64,000 nucleotides of DNA from Actinoplanes regularis. GTDB taxonomy: Bacteria > Actinomycetota > Actinomycetes > Mycobacteriales > Micromonosporaceae. The notes below the pieces were generated by a model. The model did not search any database and was not told the DNA's origin. It was given only the letters and a program-made list of their open reading frames with translations. The translations under genes and the position numbers were made by a program. Within the stretch, counting starts at the first letter, position 1. Every line of letters begins with the position of its first letter. Below, one piece after another: positions 37,841-45,643 of the stretch. Location of the stretch: NCBI RefSeq assembly GCF_900188005.1, contig NZ_FZNR01000001.1, positions 992,001 through 1,056,000 of the forward strand, in the 5' to 3' direction.

Positions 37841-38563
37841 GTGGCTCCGAACGACGACCTCGGGCACGATGACGGTCACATCTCCGCCGACATCACCGCG
37901 ATGGAAGACTTCGCCAGAAACCTCTTGGCGTACGTCGACGATCACTACGCCCCGCACGCCGACAACCTGGCGAACCAGCTACTGACACGCCTCCCAGCGG
38001 CGGACGGCCGGTTCAACGAACTGGCCGCGTTCGTGGGCGTTCTGGAGTGGGCACAGGACAGCTGCCAGCAGAACATCTACAACTTCGCGAACGGGGCCCA
38101 TGGCTTCGCGAAGGCTGCCGAGCAGGTGAGCGGCCTCTATCGGGGGTCGGACGCGTTTGCGCGCGCCCGGTTGGCGGATGTGGAGTCGGCGCTGGTCACG
38201 GCTGGTTTGTTGCCGCCGGGACCGGGTGCGGCTCCGTCTTCCGGCTCCCCGCCCTCGGCCGGCACCCCCGCCGACCTGTCGCCGGCGTCGGCTCCGGTCT
38301 CGCCCTCATCTGAATCGTCCGTGCCGTTCGATGCCTCGCCTTCTCAGGCTTCGTCGGCACCCTCCCAGCCCTCGCCGACGCCTTCTCAGGATCCGTCGGC
38401 ATCCTCCCCACCCTCGCCGACGCCTTCTCAGGATCCGCCGGCATCCTCCCCACCCTCGCCGACGCCTTCTCAGGATCCGCCGGCGCCTTCGCGGCCTGCC
38501 TCACCCTCCTTGTCGCCTTGGGCGTCACCTCCGTCCACCTCCTCAACCAAGGGGAGTGCCTGA
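37841..38563 (+). CDS. Helical protein with YxxxD motif and Pro/Ser tail
   Basis: 240 residues. Residues 1-120 are predicted helical, with VGVLEWAQDSCQQNIYNFANG and ending VSGLYRGSDAFARARL; Y100-R-G-S-D104 fits the YxxxD/E secretion motif of type VII substrates. Residues 125-240 are Pro/Ser-rich with three 14-residue SPTPSQDPPASSPP repeats. No signal peptide. The TGA overlaps the next ATG (TGATG), and a mycosin follows, so an ESX-like secreted partner is the best inference. Not an established family to me. Confidence 0.7.
   Translation: MAPNDDLGHDDGHISADITAMEDFARNLLAYVDDHYAPHADNLANQLLTRLPAADGRFNELAAFVGVLEWAQDSCQQNIYNFANGAHGFAKAAEQVSGLYRGSDAFARARLADVESALVTAGLLPPGPGAAPSSGSPPSAGTPADLSPASAPVSPSSESSVPFDASPSQASSAPSQPSPTPSQDPSASSPPSPTPSQDPPASSPPSPTPSQDPPAPSRPASPSLSPWASPPSTSSTKGSA
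38372..38497. repeat. 42-bp coding tandem repeat, three copies
   Basis: TCGCCGACGCCTTCTCAGGA starts at 38372, 38414 and 38456, exactly 42 bp apart. It encodes the Pro/Ser tail of the YxxxD protein in frame. Confidence 0.92.
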
Positions 38564-39888
38564 TGTTCGCGAACTCCGACAACGGCGGCGGTACGGACTG
38601 GGCACAGAAATCCGTCCCGGAGATGTGGTCGATGCTGGCGGCCCACGACGGGACAGCTCACAAGGAACTGCTCCTCACGTGGAAGCGTTCCGCCGACCTG
38701 CTGGTGGATCACCTGTCCCGGGTGAAACGGTACCGCGAAGACCTCGCGGAAGCCTGGCCTCCGGAGAAGAGCCAGGCGTCCGCCAAGTACCTGGACCGGC
38801 TGGACGACCTGATCAAACACCTGAGCGAGACCTATCACGCGACGGTGGAGAACCACCGTGCCCTGGGAGTAGCGACGTCAGCCTTGGTCGGCGCCCGGTT
38901 GAAGCTCGAGGCGATCCATCGAGAGTACGTAGCCAACCAGCAGGACCTGGACGCCTACGCGATCCGACAGCGGAGTTATCAAGAGACGGTCAGCAAGTAC
39001 CGCGGACCGGTATCCGCGCCTACCGCGGTCGCGTCACGGCAGTTGGATCTCCAACTGCAGGCCCAGTCCTTGATGTCGACCCTCAGCACCGACCTGGCCC
39101 AAGCCCAGCTCAACATCACCACCCCCGACCTCTACCGCCCCACGAAGAACCTTGAAGGAAGCCAGCCGCTCGGCACTGCTGGGAAAGGCGATGACTCAAC
39201 CACCCCTTCAGCCCTTCCACCAATTTCCGGCACGCGAACCACAAATTCGACGAGTGCCAGCGGAAATTTGGATCCCATCGGCTCCAAGGTTTCACCGATA
39301 CACGATCCGGTGCCGCCGGCATCACAAACACCTCCCCCTGATCCACAGGCATCAGTCCCATCACTTCCGGGACCCGCAGGTCCCACCCTGAGCGGATTAG
39401 GCGCACCGGAAACCGAGCATGATTCGTCTCAGGCTACACAAGCTAATAGCAGCGCTAAATTAGCTTCCGGCTTAGGCGGATTCAGCAATCTACCTGTAAT
39501 TGGAACGACGTCACCAACGCCTCAGCCAGGCGTCGCACGCGTGATAGCTGGTGCGCCAGCAGAAACCAATAGCCAACCGTTCCGAGGGGCTCAAGGAACA
39601 ATCCCCGGCGGGATAATCGGTGGCACTCCAGGAACAAGCAGCCCTCGCGTCGGCACAAGCCCGCGAACAACTCAACGAATAAATCCGATGGGCGGCATCA
39701 TCGGTCCGCAAGGATCCGCAGGAAGCTCCTCGGTATCCAACCGAGCGCCAAAGCCACTTGCTGGAGAATCCGACAAGGATCGCTGGGACCCAGACGATCC
39801 ATGGACTACGACCGAAGGGGTGTCGCCGATCCTACTGCCGCCCGAGAAAGAAGAGATATATCCCGGACCAGCCATCGGCCTACCGTGA
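38563..39888 (+). CDS. WXG100/PPE-like protein with long disordered tail
   Basis: 441 residues. Residues 1-185 are helical: WAQKSVPEMWSMLAAHDG, then KELLLTWKRSADLLVDHLSR and AWPPEKSQASAKYLDRLDDL, the last resembling the W-x-G/S-x-A-A turn of WXG100/PPE proteins. Residues 190-441 are a Pro/Ser/Thr/Gly-rich linker. No signal peptide. The start overlaps the preceding stop, and the stop is 1 nt from the mycosin ATG. The second half of the gene is AT-rich. Probably a type VII-like substrate or scaffold. Confidence 0.7.
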   Translation: MFANSDNGGGTDWAQKSVPEMWSMLAAHDGTAHKELLLTWKRSADLLVDHLSRVKRYREDLAEAWPPEKSQASAKYLDRLDDLIKHLSETYHATVENHRALGVATSALVGARLKLEAIHREYVANQQDLDAYAIRQRSYQETVSKYRGPVSAPTAVASRQLDLQLQAQSLMSTLSTDLAQAQLNITTPDLYRPTKNLEGSQPLGTAGKGDDSTTPSALPPISGTRTTNSTSASGNLDPIGSKVSPIHDPVPPASQTPPPDPQASVPSLPGPAGPTLSGLGAPETEHDSSQATQANSSAKLASGLGGFSNLPVIGTTSPTPQPGVARVIAGAPAETNSQPFRGAQGTIPGGIIGGTPGTSSPRVGTSPRTTQRINPMGGIIGPQGSAGSSSVSNRAPKPLAGESDKDRWDPDDPWTTTEGVSPILLPPEKEEIYPGPAIGLP

Positions 39889-40650
39889 CATGCCGACATC
39901 CCGACAAGCATCCGCCCCCGGAATTACTCTTCTCCTACTGAACATACTCGTCTTGCCTAATTCTATTCACGCCGACTATGTACGAGATTCTGAGTGGCAC
40001 CTCAACTTTCTTGATATCAAGGCAGCACATGCGATCACCACCGGCAAGGGAGTCATAATCGGATTACCTGACACTGGCGTCGATCCGCACCGTGACATCT
40101 CCCAAAATCTGATCCCCGGGGCAGACCTGACAAGCAGCGAGAAAAACCAAGGAAAATTTGATAAAGATGGACATGGAACAGAGCTGGCTGGCCTCATCGT
40201 CGGCCACGGGCACAGTTCTACGGATGGAGTTCTCGGCATATCCCCGTCCGCACGGCTGCTCTCAATCAAGTCATACGAAGTGGCCAGCCTCGAATCTCGG
40301 CTCCCAGAAGGAATAGAACTTTCAGCAACCCTGGGCGCCAAAGTAATCAACGTTTCCGCCAGCACAAGCCCATCAAGAGGGCTCCAAAATGCCATTACTG
40401 CAGCAGCGCGAGCCGATGCGGTAGTCGTTGCCGCCTCAGGAAATGATCAAAGCGTTACCGGAATCGGGTATCCGGCAGCACTACCTGGCGTTCTTGCCGT
40501 CGGCGCAATCGACCAAAGCGGAAAGCATGCAGCCTTCTCAATCTCAGGACCAAACGTGGGATTGTGCGCACCCGGAGATAAAATTGTCACAACAGGGCTG
40601 AATTCCACATACCGCATAGCTCAAGGAACTTCCGCTGCCGCTGCGATCGT
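39380..40650. other. Low-G+C island inside the T7SS-like operon
   Basis: Base composition drops sharply and recovers after about 40650. For example, 39961-40020 has 25 G+C of 60 (42%), against about 70% in most of the window. Codons such as TTA, ATA and AGA appear here. This points to relatively recent acquisition or replacement of this segment. Confidence 0.75.
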
Positions 40651-41014
40651 TTCGGGGGCGGCGGCGCTGGTTCGGGCGAAGTTTCCGGAACTGTCTGCGC
40701 AGGAAGTTATTCATCGGCTGACGGCTACTGCTACCGATATCGGGCCGCCGGGGCGAGACGAGCAGTGCGGCTACGGAGTGCTCAACATAGTCAAGGCGTT
40801 GACCGAGGATGTTCCGGCGGTGGATGGGAGTCTGGGGTCTGGGAGCACGACGGGAAGTCCGGGTGCTGCAGCGTCGAGTGCCGACACGGGCGGGCCAGGT
40901 AGTAGCTCCGGTATGCAGAAAGTCGGCGTCCTTGGCGGGATTGCGGCTGTGTTGGCCGCTGGCGCCTGCATGGGGTTTCTCGCTGCCCGCCGGCGTAGCC
41001 GGAGACAGCAATAA
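39890..41014 (+). CDS. Type VII secretion-associated mycosin (S8 subtilase)
   Basis: 374 residues. Signal peptide (GITLLLLNILVLPNSIHA), then a subtilisin fold with Asp61 (LPDTGVDPHRD), His95 (DGHGTELAGLI), the oxyanion Asn of AASGNDQSVTG, and Ser248 (AQGTSAAAAIVSG). A Gly/Ser linker leads to a C-terminal membrane helix (VLGGIAAVLAAGACMGFLAA) and basic end, the MycP layout. Cys227 (GLCAPGDK) and Cys near DEQCGYG fit a disulfide. Catalytic triad intact. No EccB-E genes are nearby, so it is an orphan mycosin in this window. Confidence 0.9.
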   Translation: MPTSRQASAPGITLLLLNILVLPNSIHADYVRDSEWHLNFLDIKAAHAITTGKGVIIGLPDTGVDPHRDISQNLIPGADLTSSEKNQGKFDKDGHGTELAGLIVGHGHSSTDGVLGISPSARLLSIKSYEVASLESRLPEGIELSATLGAKVINVSASTSPSRGLQNAITAAARADAVVVAASGNDQSVTGIGYPAALPGVLAVGAIDQSGKHAAFSISGPNVGLCAPGDKIVTTGLNSTYRIAQGTSAAAAIVSGAAALVRAKFPELSAQEVIHRLTATATDIGPPGRDEQCGYGVLNIVKALTEDVPAVDGSLGSGSTTGSPGAAASSADTGGPGSSSGMQKVGVLGGIAAVLAAGACMGFLAARRRSRRQQ

Positions 41015-41367
41015 CGCTAAAAACTGCCACGGCTAGCCAGGCGGGCCGGCTTACGAGGTAGTACCGCGACCACATACGCTCACCTGGCCGCTCAGCCCAT
41101 TTCATTCTTGGCGCCCTAAGCCGATTAAGCAGCCAAAACTTGCCAAGATCTCATCCGAAGCGGCGCCGCGAACGTCGTGGTCACCATGTTAGAGGCAGAT
41201 GCGGTCAGGCCGATCGCCTGCGGTGTTCGGTGCCGCTCCTGCGCAGTTTCGGGTCGTTGGTTGGGGTTTCCGGGCGATCGTGTCGGTATCGCGCCCGTGC
41301 AGGCTCTGGGCTGAAGATGGGGCTTGCGGGCGGTTTGGGGCGCCGAAGGCTTGTAGTCTCGTTTTTC
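41015..41367. other. Intergenic region, mycosin to maf
   Basis: 353 bp without a convincing gene. Intermediate G+C. The right end holds TAGTCT (41354-41359), a -10-like hexamer 8 nt before GTG 41368. No hairpin terminator or repeat was recognised. Confidence 0.6.
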
Positions 41368-41982
41368 GTGCAGAGTGACAACGTGTACCGACTGGTTCTC
41401 GCGTCGGCGAGCCCTGCCCGGCGTGCCCTGCTCACAGGGGCCGGGATTGATGCTGAGGTGATCGTCAGCGGGGTGGATGAGAGCGTTGTGGAGGCGGAGG
41501 ACGCTCACACGTTGAGTCTTGCGCTGGCGCGGATGAAGGCACGGACCGTGGCGGCCGAGTTGCCGGCGGATCCGGGGGCGTTGGTGCTCGGGTGTGATTC
41601 GGTGCTGGCCTTCGAGGGGGAGATTTTCGGGAAGCCGGCCGATGCGCGGGAGGCGACGCAGCGCTGGAGGGCGATGCGGGGGAAGTCCGGGGTGCTGCAC
41701 ACCGGGCATCACCTGACCGGGCTGGTCAGTGGGCGGCAGGCGGAGGCGGTCGGTACGACCGTGGTGTACTTCGCCGATGTGACGGACGCCGAGATCGAGG
41801 CATATGTCGCGTCCGGTGAGCCGCTGCAGGTGGCTGGCGGGTTCACCCTGGACGGACGGGGCGGCGCCTTCGTCGATCGCATCGACGGCGACCCCGGCAA
41901 TGTGATCGGGCTTTCTCTTCCGCTGTTGCGCACCCTGCTTGCCCAGATGGACATCTCGATCACCGCCCTCTGGCGACGCTGA
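41368..41982 (+). CDS. maf: Maf-family nucleoside triphosphate pyrophosphatase
   Basis: 204 residues. Maf motifs: RLVLASASPARRALLTGAG, VLGCDSVLAFEGEIFGKP, ATQRWRAMRGKSGVLHTGH, and GGFTLDGRGGAFVDRIDGDPGNVIGL. It hydrolyses non-canonical or modified nucleotides. The GTG 41368 start follows the TAGTCT hexamer; GTG 41383 is an alternative. The accE-maf-accA3 order is conserved in actinobacteria; here the mycosin operon separates accE from maf. Confidence 0.93.
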   Translation: MQSDNVYRLVLASASPARRALLTGAGIDAEVIVSGVDESVVEAEDAHTLSLALARMKARTVAAELPADPGALVLGCDSVLAFEGEIFGKPADAREATQRWRAMRGKSGVLHTGHHLTGLVSGRQAEAVGTTVVYFADVTDAEIEAYVASGEPLQVAGGFTLDGRGGAFVDRIDGDPGNVIGLSLPLLRTLLAQMDISITALWRR

Positions 41983-42110
41983 GACGCCACGGCCGCGCGA
42001 ATGGGGCTGGGCTGGTCGAGGTAGACGGGCTGGGCGGGTGGTTCCGAGAGGGCGGAAGGTCGCGAACATGAGCACCGCTCGGACGACGCGACGCCGTACT
42101 GAACTGCCGT

Positions 42111-42116
42111 TAGGCT
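42111..42116 (+). promoter_or_regulatory. -10 TAGGCT of accA3
   Basis: Ends 6 nt before GTG 42123. Confidence 0.5.
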
Positions 42117-42122
42117 CTAGCC

Positions 42123-43874
42123 GTGCGGAAGATATTGATCGCCAACCGTGGCGAGATCGCCCTCCGGGTCATCCGGGCCTGCAAGGACGCCGGTCTCACC
42201 AGCGTCGCCGTCTACGCCGACAGTGACCGTGACGCGCCACACGCACGGCTAGCCGACGAGGCTTACGCACTCGACGGCGAGACCGCCGCCGAAACCTATC
42301 TGCGGATCGAGAAGCTGCTCGATGTCGCCCGGCGGGCCGGTGCCGACGCCGTACACCCCGGTTACGGGTTCCTCTCCGAGAACGCCGAGTTCGCTCAGGC
42401 CGTACTGGAGAGCGGGTTGACCTGGATCGGGCCGAGTCCGCAGGCGATCCGCGACCTCGGCGACAAGGTCACCGCGCGCCACATCGCGCAGCGCGCGGGC
42501 GCGCCGCTGGTCCCGGGCACGGCTGACCCGGTGGCCGACGCCGCCGAGATCGTCGCATTCGCGGAGACCTACGGGCTGCCGGTGGCGATCAAGGCCGCTT
42601 TCGGTGGGGGCGGCCGGGGGCTGAAGGTGGCCCGCACGATCGAGGAGATCCCGGCGCTGTTCGAGAGCGCGACCCGGGAGGCGGTGGCCGCGTTCGGGCG
42701 TGGCGAGTGCTTCGTCGAGCGTTACCTCGACCGGCCCCGGCACGTCGAGGCGCAGGTCATCGCGGACACGCACGGCAATGTGGTGGTGGCCGGCACGCGG
42801 GACTGTTCGCTGCAGCGCCGCCACCAGAAGCTGGTCGAGGAGGCGCCGGCGCCGTTCCTCAGCGATGAGCAGCGGAAGAAGATCCACGAGAGCGCGAAGG
42901 CGATCTGCAAGGAGGCCGGTTACTACGGTGCCGGCACGGTGGAGTACCTGGTCGGGCAGGACGGGACGATCTCGTTCCTGGAGGTGAACACCCGGCTGCA
43001 GGTGGAGCACCCGGTCACCGAGGAGACCGCCGGCATCGACCTGGTCCGGGAGCAGTTCCGGATCGCGGCCGGCGAGCGGTTGGCGATCACCGAGGATCCG
43101 GAGCCGCGCGGGCACTCCATCGAGTTCCGGATCAACGGTGAGGACGCGGGGCGCGGTTTCCTGCCCGCGCCGGGGACGGTCACCGCGTTGACCTGGCCGG
43201 CGGGGCCGGGTGTGCGGGTCGACTCGGGGGTCGAGACGGGCAGTGTCATCGGCGGAAACTTCGACTCGATGCTGGCCAAGATCATCGTTACCGGCGCGAC
43301 GCGGGAGCAGGCGCTCGAACGGTCGCGCCGGGTGCTGGACGAGACCGTGATCGAGGGCATCGCCACCGTGCTGCCGTTCCACCGGGCGGTGATCCGCGAC
43401 GCGGCGTTCACCAGCGAGCCGTTCACCGTGCACACCCGGTGGATCGAGACCGAGTGGATCAACGAGGTGCCGCCGTTCGGCGTCGCGACCGCGGACGGCG
43501 GCGAGACCGTCGAGCGCGAGACCGTCGTGGTCGAGGTCGGCGGCAAGCGCATCGAGGTCCGCCTGCCCAAGAGCCTGCTTGCCGGTACGACCGGAGCGGC
43601 CGGCCCGAAGCGTCCGAGCAGCCGTCCGCGCGGCGGTGCGGCGAGCGCGGCCGCGAGCGGGGACAGCCTGACCGCCCCGATGCAGGGCACCATCGTCAAG
43701 GTCGCCGCTCAGAACGGCGACCAGGTCAACGAGGGTGACGTGATCGTGGTGGTCGAGGCGATGAAGATGGAGCAGCCGCTCCCGGCGCACAAGGCGGGCA
43801 CGGTCTCCGGCCTCACCCTGGAGGTCGGTGGCACGGTCACGGCCGGTGCCGTGGTCTGCACGATCGCCGACTAG
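42123..43874 (+). CDS. accA3: Acyl-CoA carboxylase alpha: biotin carboxylase plus BCCP
   Basis: 583 residues. Biotin carboxylase domain with [20 protein letters not shown], the glycine loop [31 protein letters not shown], and [17 protein letters not shown] linker and C-terminal BCCP domain follow with EAMKMEQP, the biotinyl Lys being about 35 residues from the end. It transfers CO2 to biotin for AccD5 and other beta subunits. The stop overlaps the convergent TetR gene by 4 bp. Leaderless GTG 42123. Confidence 0.95.
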   Translation: MRKILIANRGEIALRVIRACKDAGLTSVAVYADSDRDAPHARLADEAYALDGETAAETYLRIEKLLDVARRAGADAVHPGYGFLSENAEFAQAVLESGLTWIGPSPQAIRDLGDKVTARHIAQRAGAPLVPGTADPVADAAEIVAFAETYGLPVAIKAAFGGGGRGLKVARTIEEIPALFESATREAVAAFGRGECFVERYLDRPRHVEAQVIADTHGNVVVAGTRDCSLQRRHQKLVEEAPAPFLSDEQRKKIHESAKAICKEAGYYGAGTVEYLVGQDGTISFLEVNTRLQVEHPVTEETAGIDLVREQFRIAAGERLAITEDPEPRGHSIEFRINGEDAGRGFLPAPGTVTALTWPAGPGVRVDSGVETGSVIGGNFDSMLAKIIVTGATREQALERSRRVLDETVIEGIATVLPFHRAVIRDAAFTSEPFTVHTRWIETEWINEVPPFGVATADGGETVERETVVVEVGGKRIEVRLPKSLLAGTTGAAGPKRPSSRPRGGAASAAASGDSLTAPMQGTIVKVAAQNGDQVNEGDVIVVVEAMKMEQPLPAHKAGTVSGLTLEVGGTVTAGAVVCTIAD

Positions 43875-44506
43875 GCGGCAAGCTGGCGGACGCGGCCCAG
43901 GATGATCCGGGCCGCCTCCACCGGGTCCTCGTGGGCACTGTCCGGGAAGGCGCCGCTGAGCCACAGGGTCGCGAAGCCGTGGGCCATCGACCAGGCGGCC
44001 AGCCCCACCTCGCGTACCTCATCGGGCACCAGCTCGGCCGTGCCCTCCTTCGCCGGCCGCGCCGGGCTCTGTGCGTCCGGGCCGGCCAGGGGCGCGTCGG
44101 GCAGGTCGGTCATCCCGGCGTAGAGGGCGTCGGCCGCCTGCCGTCGCGCGGCCAGTAGGTCCGGGTCTTCGGCGTGGTACAGGTCGGTCCGGAACATCAC
44201 CTCGAACTGGGCGCGGTTGGCCAGCGCGAAGCGCAGGTACGTCACGCCGAGCTCCAGCAGGCTGTTGCTGGCCAGCCGCGAGGTCGCGAGCGCCTTGGAG
44301 AGCTGCTCGAACCCGTCGGTGGCGAGCGCGGTCAGCAGGCCCGCCTTGTCGACGAAGTGGTGGGTCGGCGCGGCGTGCGAGACGCCGGCCCGGCGGGCCA
44401 GGTCGCGCATGCTGAGCGAGTTGACGCCGGACTCGGTGATCGCCTCCGCGGCCGCCTTCAGCAGGGCCCGGCGCAGGTCACCGTGGTGGTAGCTCGACCT
44501 ACTCAT
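43871..44506 (-). CDS. TetR-family regulator (WHG-type C-terminus)
   Basis: 211 residues. Helix-turn-helix [21 protein letters not shown] followed by [18 protein letters not shown]; the C-terminal part ([21 protein letters not shown]) fits TetR_C_33/WHG domains. Convergent with accA3 with a 4-bp overlap. ATG 44506 has TATCAT 6 nt upstream. Target genes unknown; the upstream region reads toward dedA. Confidence 0.88.
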   Translation of the reverse strand: MSRSSYHHGDLRRALLKAAAEAITESGVNSLSMRDLARRAGVSHAAPTHHFVDKAGLLTALATDGFEQLSKALATSRLASNSLLELGVTYLRFALANRAQFEVMFRTDLYHAEDPDLLAARRQAADALYAGMTDLPDAPLAGPDAQSPARPAKEGTAELVPDEVREVGLAAWSMAHGFATLWLSGAFPDSAHEDPVEAARIILGRVRQLAA

Positions 44507-44851
44507 CGACCGATGATAACTAGTCGCTGACAAGATCCCGGGTCACGCCACACCGGTGGGCGTGGCCACCACCCTGGGCGTCGAAGGGCGGGCCGCCGAT
44601 ACGGGACCTACCGGCGGCCCGCGGCCTCGGCGCGCCGGAACGGGGGATCCGGCGCCGGCGGGCCATCTCAACGGTACGGCACGTCGTTGTAGACACTTGG
44701 AAAACCAAGGGCGGTAAGGGGCCTTTCGGCCGTAGCGTGGCGGGCATCACGGCTTGGTTCAAATCGAGGAGGCGCATGCTGGACACAGCGCCCTCTCAGG
44801 TGCGCTCACGGAGAATGCCGTGAGCCCTGAAACCGCGAGGTGGCCCCTGCG
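44507..44851. other. Divergent region between TetR and DedA genes
   Basis: 345 bp. It contains the TetR -10 TATCAT (44518-44513, minus strand), a small CTTGG-AAAA-CCAAG hairpin (44696-44709) next to TAGACA, and two overlapping mini-ORFs leading into dedA. No other gene seen. Confidence 0.6.
44776..44823 (+). CDS. 15-codon leader ORF 1 before dedA
   Basis: GAGGAGG (44766-44772) precedes ATG 44776, which encodes MLDTAPSQVRSRRMP and stops at TGA 44821-44823. The stop overlaps GTG 44820, start of a second mini-ORF. A leader or translational relay is suggested by the exact overlap; expression is unproven. Confidence 0.35.
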   Translation: MLDTAPSQVRSRRMP

Positions 44852-44855
44852 ATGA
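44820..44855 (+). CDS. 11-codon leader ORF 2 overlapping dedA start
   Basis: GTG 44820 overlaps the previous stop (GTGA). It encodes MSPETARWPLR and its TGA (44853-44855) overlaps the dedA ATG 44852 as ATGA. It forms a stop-start chain into dedA. Confidence 0.3.
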   Translation: MSPETARWPLR

Positions 44856-45643
44856 CCGAACTGCTGACCATGTTGGCCTCGCCGGCCTGGGTTTATCTCG
44901 CGTTGTTCGGTTTTCTCGCGGTGGATGCCCTGATCCCGGTCGTACCGATCCAGGCCATCATGATCACCTCGGGGGCGCTGACCGTCTACGGCCATCTGCA
45001 CCTGGCCCTGGTGATCGCGATCGGCGCGCTGGGCATGTTCACCGGCGACACCATCGCCTTCGTGCTGGGCCGCTCGACCGGACATCATCTCGGCACACTC
45101 CGCGCCCGGTTCGCCCCACGGAGCGAAGAAGGTGGGAATTCGCGGACTAGGCAAGCGGCCGAACGCTTCACCCGCGGCCTGCGCCGGCCCGGCCCGCTCG
45201 TGATGCTGCTCTGCCGCTTCGTCCCCGGCGGCCGGATGGCCTCCGGCTACCACGCCGGCCGCACCGGCTACCCGATCCGGCTCTTCGTCGCGTACGACGG
45301 CGCGGCCGCGCTCTGCTGGGCCTGTTACGGCGGGCTGGTCGGGCACCTCGGCGGCACCGCGGTCACCCAGTCCGCCTGGCGACTGTTCGCGATCGCGGCG
45401 GCCGCCGCCCTCGTCTTCGGCACCGCCGGCTGGGTTCTGGCCCTCTTCGGCGGCAAGAACGAGCCGGCGGCGAACGAGTCGGCGGCGAACGAGTCGGCGG
45501 CGAACGTGCCGGCGGCCGACTTCGGCGGCGGGAAGCCCACCGCCGAAGTGACCGGTGACGGCCGGCCGGCTACTGGATCTCGTGCTGCATCAACTGACGG
45601 GCCGCCTCCGCGATCGACCCCGACAGCGACGGATAGATCGTGA
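44852..45643 (+). CDS. DedA/SNARE-associated family membrane protein
   Basis: 263 residues. DedA features: an N-terminal half-helix pair with VDALIPVVPIQAIMITSGAL, then GDTIAFVLGRSTG, and the second repeat with LLCRFVPGGRMASGYHAGRT, which carries the conserved Arg residues. The C-terminal cytoplasmic tail holds short NESAANESAAN repeats. DedA proteins help recycle undecaprenyl phosphate or other lipid carriers. GTG 44840 is an in-frame alternative start. The 3' end overlaps lpdA by 74 bp in convergent orientation. Confidence 0.87.
   Translation: MTELLTMLASPAWVYLALFGFLAVDALIPVVPIQAIMITSGALTVYGHLHLALVIAIGALGMFTGDTIAFVLGRSTGHHLGTLRARFAPRSEEGGNSRTRQAAERFTRGLRRPGPLVMLLCRFVPGGRMASGYHAGRTGYPIRLFVAYDGAAALCWACYGGLVGHLGGTAVTQSAWRLFAIAAAAALVFGTAGWVLALFGGKNEPAANESAANESAANVPAADFGGGKPTAEVTGDGRPATGSRAASTDGPPPRSTPTATDRS

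Noticed and set aside
41015..41367. Short plus- and minus-strand ORFs between mycosin and maf
   Set aside because: Their translations show no coding bias or motif, and the region holds the maf promoter.
44756..44765. GGTTCAAATC, tRNA T-loop-like
   Set aside because: The flanking stem does not pair (CTTGG against CGAGG) and no anticodon or acceptor arm is present.
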